Assembly (NCBI GenBank): GCA_019912965.1 | Contig: JAIOHM010000029.1 | Location: forward strand, 1-64,000 | Direction of reading: 5' to 3' | Length of the DNA: 64,000 bases | DNA from: Anaerolineae bacterium | GTDB lineage: Bacteria; Chloroflexota; Anaerolineae; Aggregatilineales; Phototrophicaceae | In this document: positions 39,668 to 48,184 of the stretch, piece by piece | How the letters are laid out: the number at the start of each line of letters is the position of its first letter | Numbering within the stretch: position 1 is the stretch's first letter | Program-made: the position numbers and the translations under genes | The notes under the pieces: generated by a model | What the model saw: the letters and a program-made list of their open reading frames with translations, nothing else | What the model was told of the DNA's origin: nothing | The model's database searches: none

Positions 39668-41005
39668 ATGAAATATCTGAAGCGGGCAACTTTGGTGACC
39701 GGGTTATTGCTGGCATTGAGTTTGCTGGTTTTGCCTGTGCGCCAGACGTTTGCTCAGGAGGACTCGGTACTTGCTGCCGAGCATGATGCCACTGTTCTGG
39801 TTAAGTGGATGCAACTGCTTTATGACCGGGTAGAAGCGGAGAAAATTTCGGCTCCAGCGGCTTCGCGGTTGTATGCTTATGCTGGAGTGACGGCGTATCA
39901 ATCGGTGCTGCCCGGTATGCCAGAGGGCATTTCGATGAGTGGACAGTTGAATGCTCTGGACACGATTCCTTACCCTGAAGAAGAAGGTGTTTATGATTGG
40001 CCGTCTTCGGCTAACGCGGCGTTGGCAACCGTGATTGCGGGATTGTTCCCGGAAGAGGCAGCCGATACACAGCGGGCAGTTGAGGCACTCCGCAGCAGCC
40101 AATCCAATTCCCGCGCAGGGGATGTGGGCGAAGATGTAGTTGCCCGTTCGGAAGCATATGGCGAAATCGTGGCACAGGCGATCCTGGATTGGGTGGCGAT
40201 TGATAACTTCGCGGAAACGCGGGAAATGACGTTTGAAATTCCCGGCGGTGATCCATCGCTCTGGGTTCTAACGGCTGACGGGATGAGACCCGTTGAACCC
40301 TACTGGGGGCAAATCCGTCCGTTCGCGCTATATTACGCGGATGCGTGTGCGGTTGAGCCGAATATGCCCTTCAGCACCGAAGAAGATTCGGCATTTTATG
40401 CCCAAGCACTGGAAGTGAAAACGACAGGCGATAACCTGACGAATGAAGAGAAAGACACTGCGCGGTTCTGGGTGGACACACCGGGGGAGACAGGGACACC
40501 TGCCGGACACTGGGTGCTGGTTGAAAACCAGATGGTTGACCATCTAGGACTGAAACTTGACCGCGCCTCTATGATGTATGGTTTAGTGGGGGTATCGCTG
40601 GGCGATTCGTTCATTTCGGCGTGGTCATTGAAGTATCAAGTTAATCTCCTGCGTCCAGTGACTTATATTCAGGAATACATTGACCCGAACTGGCAGCCAT
40701 TCATTGCTTCGCCGGGTTTCCCGGAATATCCTTCGGGGCATTCGGTGGTTTCCGGCGCGGCGGCAGAAGTCTTGACGGGCATGTTTGGAACGGTAGCGTT
40801 TACCGATCAGTCAGGTCGTCGGCGTGGGTTTGAACCCCGGTCATTCACTTCGTTTGAGGCAGCAGCCAACCAAGCGGCGATTTCACGACTGTATGGCGGT
40901 ATTCACTATCGTTCGGCTATTGAGAACGGGCTGCGGCAGGGACGGTGCATCGGACAGCAAGTGTTGAATTATGTACTGCTGCGTTCCGTGCCGCAGGGGG
41001 AATAG
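39668..41005 (+). CDS. Secreted vanadium-dependent haloperoxidase-like PAP2 phosphatase
   Basis: This 445-residue exported protein has a signal peptide (KYLKRATLVTGLLLALSLL...QTFAQ). The C-terminal PAP2/haloperoxidase fold has LLRPVTYIQ, FPEYPSGHSVVSGAAAEVL and SRLYGGIHYRSAIENG. These hold the vanadate or phosphate ligands (Arg/Lys, Ser-Gly-His, Arg and His). In haloperoxidases this site oxidises halides with peroxide; the same fold also serves as an acid phosphatase, and activity cannot be settled by sequence. The frame opens at TTG 39662, but AAGGGGG at 39654-39660 directs initiation to ATG 39668. The gene is isolated and ends at a strong terminator. Confidence 0.9.
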   Translation: MKYLKRATLVTGLLLALSLLVLPVRQTFAQEDSVLAAEHDATVLVKWMQLLYDRVEAEKISAPAASRLYAYAGVTAYQSVLPGMPEGISMSGQLNALDTIPYPEEEGVYDWPSSANAALATVIAGLFPEEAADTQRAVEALRSSQSNSRAGDVGEDVVARSEAYGEIVAQAILDWVAIDNFAETREMTFEIPGGDPSLWVLTADGMRPVEPYWGQIRPFALYYADACAVEPNMPFSTEEDSAFYAQALEVKTTGDNLTNEEKDTARFWVDTPGETGTPAGHWVLVENQMVDHLGLKLDRASMMYGLVGVSLGDSFISAWSLKYQVNLLRPVTYIQEYIDPNWQPFIASPGFPEYPSGHSVVSGAAAEVLTGMFGTVAFTDQSGRRRGFEPRSFTSFEAAANQAAISRLYGGIHYRSAIENGLRQGRCIGQQVLNYVLLRSVPQGE

Positions 41006-41050
41006 CGACTCGCTATTGGCGATTAGCTGATACTAAGAGAAATCTTCGAG

Positions 41051-41080
41051 GGAGCGTGGTTCTTGACACGCTCCTTTTAT
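41051..41080 (+). terminator. Intrinsic terminator of the haloperoxidase gene
   Basis: GGAGCGTG and CACGCTCC form a perfect 8-bp stem with an 8-base loop, followed by TTTTAT. It lies 46 bases after the stop and next to the minus-strand mgsA stop. Confidence 0.85.
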
Positions 41081-41082
41081 GT

Positions 41083-41463
41083 TTATAAGGCTTTGGCGGA
41101 GATGATGAAGCTGGCGGTGGCCGCGTTGGTTGCCAGCGGAACATCGTGGACGTTGCAGATGCGGAGCAAGCCCTGAATATCCGGGTCGTGCGGGTTGGCA
41201 GTGAGGGGGTCTACGAAGAAAAAGACGGCTTCGATTCTACCCTCGGCGACCTGCGCGGCAATTTGAGCATCACCACCCATTGGGCCGGAGAGCATTTGCT
41301 GAACATCCAGTTTACACTTCTCTCGCAAAAGCTGACCGGTGGTTCGGGTGGCGACTAATTCGTAGCGCTGAAGCACATCACGATGCGCCATCGCAAAGGC
41401 GACCATATCGGCTTTCTTGCCATCGTGGGCAACAAGGGCGAGGGTTTTGCGTTCGTCAGGCAT
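41083..41463 (-). CDS. mgsA: Methylglyoxal synthase
   Basis: MgsA converts dihydroxyacetone phosphate into methylglyoxal and phosphate, a bypass of lower glycolysis used under phosphate limitation or sugar overload. The 126-residue protein has the family order: LALVAHDGKKADM (phosphate binding), ATRTTGQLL, LSGPMGGDAQIAAQV with catalytic D65, and FFVDPLTANPHDPDIQGLLRI. The length is slightly below the usual 130-150 but all motifs are present. The start is ATG 41463. The gene is followed by the convergent haloperoxidase terminator and lies 62 bases downstream of a glycosyltransferase gene. Regulation is not visible. Confidence 0.95.
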   Translation of the reverse strand: MPDERKTLALVAHDGKKADMVAFAMAHRDVLQRYELVATRTTGQLLREKCKLDVQQMLSGPMGGDAQIAAQVAEGRIEAVFFFVDPLTANPHDPDIQGLLRICNVHDVPLATNAATASFIISAKAL

Positions 41464-41525
41464 AGGTTTTCCTTAAGCCATAAGCGGTTTGCGATTAGCT
41501 TAAGCCAGAAAGGCGTCGGGCGCAA

Positions 41526-42824
41526 TTATATTCCGAAGCGATTGTGCGGGGGGATATTCAATTCACTGACCCTCATCAGGCGTTTGAGGCGATTGTTCAT
41601 CCGGATGGCTTCGAGGTAATAGGCTTCTAGCTGCTCCATGATGACGCTCCAGGGACGCTGCTCGGCGCGCTGGCGGGCGCTCTGTGCCATCTGTTTTCGC
41701 AGTTCGGGATTATCGCGGAGGGTGCGGGCGGCGGCGGCAAAGGCTTCTGGTTCGTCTGCACAAATGTAACCTGTTACCCCATGTTCGACGAGATCAATCA
41801 CACCGCCCTGATTGATAACCACTGAGGGCAAACCAGAGGCGAGGGCTTCCTGCACTACCTGACCAAAAGTTTCGCACGTACCTGTGAACATGAATACATC
41901 GGCGCTGGCGTAGGCACTGGCGAGATCACTCCCATACAGATAGCCCATAAAATGTGTGCCCGTTCCGGCGAAAAGATTTTCCATTTCGTCGCGTAGCGCA
42001 CCATCACCTATGATGGTTAGGGCAACTCCCGGTGTTTGCGCGACTTCTAATAACAGATCAACCCGCTTTTCATTGGCTATTCGTCCAACATAGATGCACA
42101 GGAGCGAATCCGGGTCACGGCCATTGAGCAGTCGATCACGCCAAGATGATGAAAGGCAGTTTGGGTGAAAACGTTGGCTGTCGACACCACGCACCCAACG
42201 GCGCAGACGCCGATAACCCCCTTCGCGCAGATGGTTCAGGGTGTAACTGGAAGGGACAAGCGTCAGGTGGCAACCGTTGTGGATATAACGCAGCCAACTG
42301 GCAAGGGGCTGTGAGAACAGATTGAGGCCGTAATGGGTTGCATAGTTGGGGAGGTCGGTCTGGTAATTGGCGATGACCGGGATGCTATGCCAGCGCCCGT
42401 ACATCATGCCACTGACGGAGAGCAGGGCGGGGCTGAACATATGAATCAGATCGGGTTTGAATTCATCCAGATAGGCGTTAATGGCCGGACTGGGCAGGGC
42501 GATACGGGTTTCCGGTGCAGCAGGAAAGCCGAGCGATGGCAGCGGAATAACACGGGTTGAGCCGATGCATGGGGGGGCAGTATCCGGGGCAAAAACCAGT
42601 ACCTCGCGTCCAGTTTCCTGAAGGTAACGCAGGGTGAGGTAAGCTGTTTTTGAAACCCCATCTATTTTGGGGAGGAATGCCTCGGCAAAAATGGCGACCC
42701 GTTTTACCGGGGCGAGTGACGCATTCGTGAAATCTGGCTGGAAAGCAAACTCAGCCCCGAATACTTGTTCAACTTTCTGCGGATCGAACCGGGTGAGAGC
42801 TTCAAATAATCGGTGATTGGCCAT
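41526..42824 (-). CDS. GT4-family glycosyltransferase (GT-B fold)
   Basis: This 432-residue GT-B enzyme has an N-terminal acceptor domain (RVAIFAEAFLPKIDGVSKTA, a typical GT4 start offset by 40 residues) and a C-terminal donor domain with YVGRIANEKRVDLLLEV and FTGTCETFGQVVQEALASG, where the Glu contacts the nucleotide sugar. The style resembles alpha-mannosyltransferases and GDP-mannose-dependent enzymes of glycolipid or exopolysaccharide synthesis; the substrate is not determined. It is cytosolic or peripheral membrane. Start ATG 42824 has GAGGGAG upstream and lies inside the 3' end of the PHP gene, giving a 121-base overlap. The two genes may be coupled. Confidence 0.9.
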   Translation of the reverse strand: MANHRLFEALTRFDPQKVEQVFGAEFAFQPDFTNASLAPVKRVAIFAEAFLPKIDGVSKTAYLTLRYLQETGREVLVFAPDTAPPCIGSTRVIPLPSLGFPAAPETRIALPSPAINAYLDEFKPDLIHMFSPALLSVSGMMYGRWHSIPVIANYQTDLPNYATHYGLNLFSQPLASWLRYIHNGCHLTLVPSSYTLNHLREGGYRRLRRWVRGVDSQRFHPNCLSSSWRDRLLNGRDPDSLLCIYVGRIANEKRVDLLLEVAQTPGVALTIIGDGALRDEMENLFAGTGTHFMGYLYGSDLASAYASADVFMFTGTCETFGQVVQEALASGLPSVVINQGGVIDLVEHGVTGYICADEPEAFAAAARTLRDNPELRKQMAQSARQRAEQRPWSVIMEQLEAYYLEAIRMNNRLKRLMRVSELNIPPHNRFGI

Positions 42825-43447
42825 GATGCTCCCTCGGCAGCGGTCTGCCCACTTGCCAGTGCAGCGCGGAAATCGTCGGCAGTGCGCCCATGAAAGCGCG
42901 TGATACCCGCACCAATGGCATTGAGGGTATGCGCATCACTGTTGCCGACTACCGGGAGGGGTACATGACTGCCAATACGCCGCGCCAACCGATTATTACC
43001 GGGAGTCAATGTCCCCGCATTGTAGACTTCAATTGCGTCTACTCCCCATTGTATTAACACTTCGGGATGGCGTAAGTAACGCAGGACGTAAGTTCCGTTG
43101 ATGAGGGGTTCGCCGGGATGTGCCAGAATAGCGAAGCCGCCCTGTTCATGAATCGCGGCGACGGTTTCAGCTATCGACATGCGTTTGGGAATGGGTTGGG
43201 TAATCCACAGACCGACGACATGCCCGCCGCGCGCGGTGACTTCCATACCGGGGATAATATCGAAAGGGTAGTGATTACGCTGCTCATAAGCCCACAGACT
43301 GGCATCCAGCACATCGTGATCGGTGATGGCGATGACGTTCAGATCACCCCGGTGGGCAACACGCTCCAAAACCTGAGCAGCGGTTGCGAGGCCATCGCTG
43401 GCGCGGGTGTGCATGTGAACATCGGCACGACCAGTGAGTTGAGTCAT
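42704..43447 (-). CDS. PHP-domain phosphoesterase
   Basis: This is a 247-residue PHP protein. The metal-binding motifs are DVHMHTRASDG at the N-terminus, IAITDHDVLDASLWA, GMEVTARGGHVVGLWI, AILAHPGEPL and GNSDAHTLNAIG. These form the trinuclear site of PHP phosphatases such as 3',5'-nucleoside bisphosphate phosphatases. The natural substrate is unknown. The frame is open from 43531, but ATG 43447 immediately before the conserved TGRADVHMHT is the sensible start. The C-terminal 40 codons overlap the glycosyltransferase gene in another frame; this long overlap may mean the PHP stop was extended by loss of an earlier stop. Confidence 0.88.
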   Translation of the reverse strand: MTQLTGRADVHMHTRASDGLATAAQVLERVAHRGDLNVIAITDHDVLDASLWAYEQRNHYPFDIIPGMEVTARGGHVVGLWITQPIPKRMSIAETVAAIHEQGGFAILAHPGEPLINGTYVLRYLRHPEVLIQWGVDAIEVYNAGTLTPGNNRLARRIGSHVPLPVVGNSDAHTLNAIGAGITRFHGRTADDFRAALASGQTAAEGASWPITDYLKLSPGSIRRKLNKYSGLSLLSSQISRMRHSPR

Positions 43448-43625
43448 TGACACGAAACCCTTTCTATTCTTCAAGGCACGAAAATAATTCGAGACCCCAA
43501 AATGAACGCCGAAAGACGATTTGCTTATCATACACCGGAATTGCTAAGACGATTATAAAGCCGGGCTAAATGTTATCTATGATCCTTGATGCGCATGAAT
43601 ACTCCCCTTGCTGTACAATTTGAGT

Positions 43626-44522
43626 ATGCGCCCTGTGTTACGGCTGATCCGACGATACGGTTTATTTATCCCCGCGCTGGCGCTGATGGCGCTGGTGGTG
43701 GGGGGCTTGGCATATCTGGCGATAACGATTGGAACACAACAGGATTCCGTTCGGGTTATTGGCACATCTATTGTTATCAGTCCTTTGCCACCGATTGGGA
43801 CGCCGATTGCGCGATTCGCGGGAGTCGATCCAGCAATTATCCCTTATTTGGAGGGTGGGCAACCGCGATTTGGGGTGAATGCGCTGGAGGTTCTGGGGCA
43901 AGGGATTCCACCTGTGGGGGCGTTTCTGCCGCGCGCGGGCAACGCACAATTTAAATTGGTTGAGCCGACTGCGATGCCGACGCCTTTGTATTATCCGACT
44001 TCACCACCGTTACCCTATCCGACTTCGCCGCCTGTTCCGACGGCTGCTGGCCCGATTATCCCGACGCTTTCGGCAGAAATGGCCGCGACAATTCAGGCGT
44101 TTGGCGGGAATGTAACTCCGATTGGACTGCCTTATATGGGCGCTGAATGCCCACCGAGTGGGCTACCTGTTGAAGGGCTTTTAACCCAGCGGTTTCATGG
44201 TTATCACAGCGGGATTGATCTGGGTGTGCCTTCCGGTTCGCCAGTTTATGCCACACAGAGTGGGATTGTGACGTGGGCCGACTGGAATACATTCGGCTAT
44301 GGGAATCTGGTGATTATCCAAAGCGGGCGATTTATTACCTATTACGCGCATTTGACTTCGCCCAATGTTCTGCTTGGTGATGTGGTCGGGAAGAACAGCA
44401 TTATCGGGTGGAGTGGAAGCACCGGGAACAGCAGCGGGCCACATGTGCATTACGAAACGCGGATTGATGATATTCCGGTTGATCCGCTGACATTTGAGGC
44501 GCGCGGGTTGGGGACATGCTAG
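43626..44522 (+). CDS. M23-family peptidase (LytM domain) with N-terminal membrane anchor
   Basis: This 298-residue protein has an N-terminal membrane helix (RRYGLFIPALALMALVVGGL region) that is a signal anchor, a Pro/Thr/Tyr-rich spacer (TPLYYPTSPPLPYPTSPPV), and a C-terminal M23 domain. The zinc-site motifs are HGYHSGIDLG and GPHVHYE, with YGNLVIIQSGRFITYYAHL between. Such enzymes cut peptidoglycan cross-bridges or activate amidases on the cell surface. The ATG at 43626 has no ribosome site, and a TACAAT -10-like element lies only 7 bases before it, so a leaderless mRNA is possible. The frame extends upstream to TTG 43608 inside that promoter-like region. It is divergent from the PHP gene. 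Confidence 0.88.
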   Translation: MRPVLRLIRRYGLFIPALALMALVVGGLAYLAITIGTQQDSVRVIGTSIVISPLPPIGTPIARFAGVDPAIIPYLEGGQPRFGVNALEVLGQGIPPVGAFLPRAGNAQFKLVEPTAMPTPLYYPTSPPLPYPTSPPVPTAAGPIIPTLSAEMAATIQAFGGNVTPIGLPYMGAECPPSGLPVEGLLTQRFHGYHSGIDLGVPSGSPVYATQSGIVTWADWNTFGYGNLVIIQSGRFITYYAHLTSPNVLLGDVVGKNSIIGWSGSTGNSSGPHVHYETRIDDIPVDPLTFEARGLGTC

Positions 44523-44695
44523 GGGTAGAAAGTACTGCGTACTGTGGGCTGAGTACCAGGTAAAGTTAAGATTAAGTAATGCGGTATGAGTACAAAGTAC
44601 TGAGAAAAATTATAGGTTCGCGTGGATTTTTGAGGGTGAAATCATTAATGATGCTCCATTAGGGGCTGGCTGAGAGGGTTAGGGAGGGGGAAGCG

Positions 44696-46903
44696 ATGGC
44701 GACTCCGGTGAAAAAGACGCGATTTATTTCGCTGCGGTGGCGGTTTACCGTGCCACTGTTTGCGGTGATTCTGACTGCGGCAATGGTCGGATCGTATTTC
44801 CTGGGGGCGCGAGTCAGCGGGACGATGGATACCCCACAGGTCAATTTGCTTCTGCAAAGCAGTCGTGCGATCAACCAGCGGGCGGCAGAACTTTATGCTC
44901 AAACGCGAACTGAGGCGCAGCGATTGGCGTTTACGCAGGGCGTGGCTGATGCATTGGGTGAGGGCGATGCTGATAGGCTGCTCGAACTGGTTGATGCTCA
45001 GGTGCGTTTATCGCGTTTAGATGCGGTGACGCTGGTGAACCGCCGCGGTGCCGAAGTGTTGAGCCTGCTGCGGACGGAAACAGCAGATGGAAGTGATTAC
45101 GCAGTGAACAGTGGGACTCTGCTGGATGACCAACCGTTAATTGAGGCCGGGATGGCGGGCGAGGCTACCGGGATTTCGCGGACGAACGAGGGATATATGG
45201 TGTTCGTCAGCGTTCCGGTTGATGGTGAGGGGGCGGCGCTGGTGGGGTGGCGATTGGGGAGCCTTCTCGAATCGCTGAAGGGCAGCGGACTCACAGAGGT
45301 TGCGCTGTACGGGGAATTCGGCACTCTCTTGCAAACTACACTAGCGGCTGACGCGATCCTACCAGATTTGCAGGTTGGGCAGGAAGTTTTTAAGCAGGCG
45401 TTGGCGCTGGGCGGAGCGCAGGTTCCGGTTCAAAGTATGCAGCTCAATGGTAAGGCGTATCAGGGTGCATATTTCCCTTTCCAGTTCGGGTCAGAAACAT
45501 TGGGTGTCATCGGAGCATTTGCGGCAGACAATATTCCATTAGTGACGGCGGTTGGACGCCAGTTTACGGGGTTGATGATGGCAGCAGTTGCGGGTGCGGT
45601 GGTGATTGGGGCGTTTTTGATTCTGCAACTGGTGATCGTCCGGCGGGTGACGCGGGTAACACGGGTAGCACATGAACTGACAACGGGTAATTCGACCGCA
45701 CGGACGAATATGCAGCCCGCCGACGAGATTGGGAAGATGGGGCAGGCGCTTGACCAGTACGCGAATTATGTACAGGAACGGCAGGACTCACTGCGCCAAT
45801 CACTACGCCGCCAGCGCCGGGAAACCGAGCATCTCACAGCGGTTTTGGAATCGCTGCCGGATGGAATCATCGTGCAGGATGTGGATGGGCGGGTGGTGAT
45901 GATGAACGAACAGGCGAAAACCCTGCTCGGTTCACAGCGCAACTTCCGCAATGCGGCGTTTCATGACCTAACGACGACGGTCACGGATGGGTTAGGGCCA
46001 GCGATTGCGCCGGGGATTTATTCGTTGGGCGATCCGCAGCGGGTGGAACTGGATGGCAAGATGTTGAGCGCACAGGCAGCCGCCGTGATGAATATGGCTG
46101 ATGTGCGGGTGGGGACGGTGGTGGTGCTGCGGGATGTGACTCTGGATGTGCGGCGGCAGCGGCTTCAGGAACGGGTGCTGCACCAGATGGAACAGCAGGT
46201 GCAAAAACCGCTGGCAGAACAGGCCGAAGCTGCGCGGCAGGCTTTGAGTACAGTCGCTAAGGAACTGACACGGCAGGCGGTGACACTGCAAAAGCTGGTG
46301 GTCGAGATGCGGGACTTGAATATGCCGGACGCGCCGGAAAGCCGGGAAGGGCAGCGGGCACTGCATTTGGATACGCTGATTTGGGCGGTGGCAAACGAGT
46401 GGCGCCAAGTGGCCGCGGCGAATAATCTGACGCTGGATGTAGGCATCGCGCAGAAGGGATTGTATGTGCTGGGCGATGAACGGCGCTTGCGGTGGGCAAT
46501 TGGGAATCTGGTGGATAACGCGGTGAAATACACACCTCCGGGTGGGAAGCTGATGCTGGAAATTCAGGGCGAGAGCAACGGGCGGGCACAACTGCGCGTT
46601 CGGGATAACGGGGTTGGAATCGCACCTGAAGAACTCACGCAGGTTTTTACACGATTTTACCGGGGTATTCCAACCACACAGGCGGGACGGGTCATCAGTG
46701 CGCCGGGGACGGGTCAGGGTTTGACGATTGCCAAGCAGATTATCGAAGGGCACGGTGGGTCGATCCAGATTAAGAGCAAGGTGGGGGTTGGGACGGCGGT
46801 TTACTTTATGCTGCCGCTGACTGCGGCGGTGAGTATGACTTTACCGCACTTGCAGATGGATATGGAAGGGGAGACGGTGCGGCTGGAGACGGAGGAGATG
46901 TAG
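44696..46903 (+). CDS. Membrane sensor kinase-like protein with HAMP, PAS and HATPase, lacking the H-box histidine
   Basis: This 735-residue protein has a first membrane helix near 18-40 (FTVPLFAVILTAAMVGSYFL), an extracytoplasmic sensor domain, a second helix near 290-315, a HAMP segment (RVTRVAHELTTGNSTARTN), a PAS domain (about 375-480) and an intact HATPase: N box LRWAIGNLVDNAVKYTPPGG, G1 RDNGVGIAPEE and G2 GTGQGLTIAKQI. The dimerisation helix aligns without gaps to the kinase at 28735-29961 through LRDVT and the final P-L/P-M, but the phospho-acceptor His is Gln at residue 500. It is thus probably a pseudokinase, a regulator, or a kinase that partners with another subunit. Start ATG 44696 has GGGAGGGGG upstream. 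No response regulator is adjacent. Confidence 0.85.
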   Translation: MATPVKKTRFISLRWRFTVPLFAVILTAAMVGSYFLGARVSGTMDTPQVNLLLQSSRAINQRAAELYAQTRTEAQRLAFTQGVADALGEGDADRLLELVDAQVRLSRLDAVTLVNRRGAEVLSLLRTETADGSDYAVNSGTLLDDQPLIEAGMAGEATGISRTNEGYMVFVSVPVDGEGAALVGWRLGSLLESLKGSGLTEVALYGEFGTLLQTTLAADAILPDLQVGQEVFKQALALGGAQVPVQSMQLNGKAYQGAYFPFQFGSETLGVIGAFAADNIPLVTAVGRQFTGLMMAAVAGAVVIGAFLILQLVIVRRVTRVTRVAHELTTGNSTARTNMQPADEIGKMGQALDQYANYVQERQDSLRQSLRRQRRETEHLTAVLESLPDGIIVQDVDGRVVMMNEQAKTLLGSQRNFRNAAFHDLTTTVTDGLGPAIAPGIYSLGDPQRVELDGKMLSAQAAAVMNMADVRVGTVVVLRDVTLDVRRQRLQERVLHQMEQQVQKPLAEQAEAARQALSTVAKELTRQAVTLQKLVVEMRDLNMPDAPESREGQRALHLDTLIWAVANEWRQVAAANNLTLDVGIAQKGLYVLGDERRLRWAIGNLVDNAVKYTPPGGKLMLEIQGESNGRAQLRVRDNGVGIAPEELTQVFTRFYRGIPTTQAGRVISAPGTGQGLTIAKQIIEGHGGSIQIKSKVGVGTAVYFMLPLTAAVSMTLPHLQMDMEGETVRLETEEM

Positions 46904-47344
46904 CTTTTAGCTGTCAGTTATCAGTTGATAGTTGACAGTTTCCAGAAAAGACAAGATGGATTTGCGGCGATTGCGATTGCGAAAAGGGTTTGCGCGCAAA
47001 TGTCGCAAATGTCGTCAATGTCACACACGGGTTTTGCGACATTTTATGTCGTCGTTGTCGTCGTTGTCGGTGAGTGGTTTTTAGTTCTTGGTTATTGGGA
47101 AATGACAATTGGTTGAGGGGAAGTGGCGGCGATGGCGGCGGCGGCGCGGTGGCGGAAGTGGGTTTCGCCGCCATATTAGTTGTCAGTTCACCGTTATCGG
47201 TTTTCAGTCAAATGCTGTTTTCTTATCGGGTCGGCGTCTGTGGTTTGAGGTTTGGGTTATTAGTTGATTCACAACGTGCGAAAGATTCTGCAAATTCTGC
47301 AAATGCAGCACTGGTTTTTTGTGCAATTTGCGAATCTTTGTAGT

Positions 47345-47377
47345 GGTGCAAAGGCGCAATATATTGCACCCCTACAG
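47345..47377 (-). repeat. TAGGGGCG-family palindrome, divergent copy
   Basis: Read on the minus strand it begins CTGTAGGGGTGCAATATATTGC followed by GCCTTTGCACC. The lead and inner palindrome resemble the family, with T replacing C after GGGG. Confidence 0.55.
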
Positions 47378-47463
47378 GATATTGTAGAACAAAAGGACTA
47401 GGAAAGCAAGTTCGAGTCTGGTTTGGAATCCATAGGCAAAGGGCAGTGCTTAGAGAGGTGAGA

Positions 47464-47494
47464 AAGCGGGGCGTCCATCTCGGTCGCCCCGCTT
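47464..47494 (-). terminator. Hairpin terminator of the cytochrome c gene
   Basis: AAGCGGGGCG and CGCCCCGCTT form a perfect 10-bp stem with an 11-base loop, four bases after the minus-strand stop at 47498. The T run on the minus strand is short (TTTCT), so efficiency is uncertain. Confidence 0.65.
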
Positions 47495-47497
47495 GCT

Positions 47498-48103
47498 TTA
47501 CTGGAGGGTTTTGAGATAGGCGACGAGGTTATTGATTTGTTCTTCGGTGAAGATGTCGCCGTAGGTTTGCGGCATCAGGCCATCCACGAAACCTTCGACC
47601 ACATAATCGCCGGGGTGGAGGATGGAGTTATGCAGGTATTCGTCGGCGGTTTGACCCGCGACACGGGTTTCGGCACGTACCGCTACATTGAGCAGGCCGG
47701 GGCCGATGAGCATGTCTTCGCGGTCAAAGTAGTGGCAGGTGGCACAGGCGAAATTGACCTCACCACGCACTTCGTTAAAGAGTTCGCGGCCTGCTTCCAC
47801 ATCGCCGGCACCAGATGCGGCTGGGGCTACGGTGGGTGGGGGCAGGGTTGGCGCGGCTGTGGGCGGTTCGGTGGGCGCTGCCGTTGGTGGAACAGGGGTT
47901 ACAGTCGGCGGCAGTTCAGTCGATGTAGCGGTTGGTGGCAATGGTGTGGCCGTTGGCGCGATCTGGGTTTGATATTCGGATGTGACGAGGAGCGCGGCCT
48001 CTGTGCCCTGTGCCTGTTCTGACCAAACGGGTGTGGCAACCGTGCCACAGGCGGCCAGCAAAAGCACAGCAACGGGTAAGGCAAGGCGATATACGCGATT
48101 CAT
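47498..48103 (-). CDS. Cytochrome c lipoprotein
   Basis: This 201-residue lipoprotein has signal sequence LALPVAVLLLAAC (lipobox LAAC), a long Thr/Pro-rich linker, then a small class I cytochrome c domain with heme motif CATCH, a DREDMLIGPGLLNV loop and axial Met in DGLMPQTYGDIF. It ends with INNLVAYLKTLQ, the C-terminal helix. It should sit on the outer face of the membrane as an electron carrier. The partner oxidase or reductase is not in the window. Start ATG 48103 has an AGGAAA site. It is 81 bases downstream of the MBL gene on the same strand. Confidence 0.93.
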   Translation of the reverse strand: MNRVYRLALPVAVLLLAACGTVATPVWSEQAQGTEAALLVTSEYQTQIAPTATPLPPTATSTELPPTVTPVPPTAAPTEPPTAAPTLPPPTVAPAASGAGDVEAGRELFNEVRGEVNFACATCHYFDREDMLIGPGLLNVAVRAETRVAGQTADEYLHNSILHPGDYVVEGFVDGLMPQTYGDIFTEEQINNLVAYLKTLQ

Positions 48104-48184
48104 AAACCTATTTCCTCTGCGGTTGTTATTGTGAGGATTTTAACAAAGTGGCGGAAGTATAGCATATCGCCTTTCGCCCTGCAA

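Larger units (their letters stand above)
46904..47497. other. 594-bp gene-free, repeat-dense region
   Basis: This region is built from phrase-like and trinucleotide repeats: CAGTTATCAGTTGATAG-type words (46915-46940), a perfect 12-bp inverted repeat AAATGTCGCAAA/TTTGCGACATTT (46998-47009 and 47033-47044), two GTCGTCGTT units near 47049-47066, a GGCGGC-rich run (47124-47156), a segment resembling 19352-19383 (47281-47340), and a TAGGGGCG-family palindrome (47345-47377). Open frames here are translations of these repeats and have no ribosome sites. No gene is called. Confidence 0.6.

Noticed and set aside
45992-46753. 253-codon antisense open frame opposite the sensor kinase
   Set aside because: It is His/Pro/Gln-rich as expected from the complement of the HATPase coding sequence; the plus-strand kinase is certain.
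47046-47070. CRISPR-like array at the GTCGTCGTT repeats
   Set aside because: Units are 9 bases, directly tandem and without spacers; this is a trinucleotide-type repeat.
47405-47440. Possible tRNA T-arm (GTTCGAGTC)
   Set aside because: No matching acceptor, D or anticodon stems can be formed around it.
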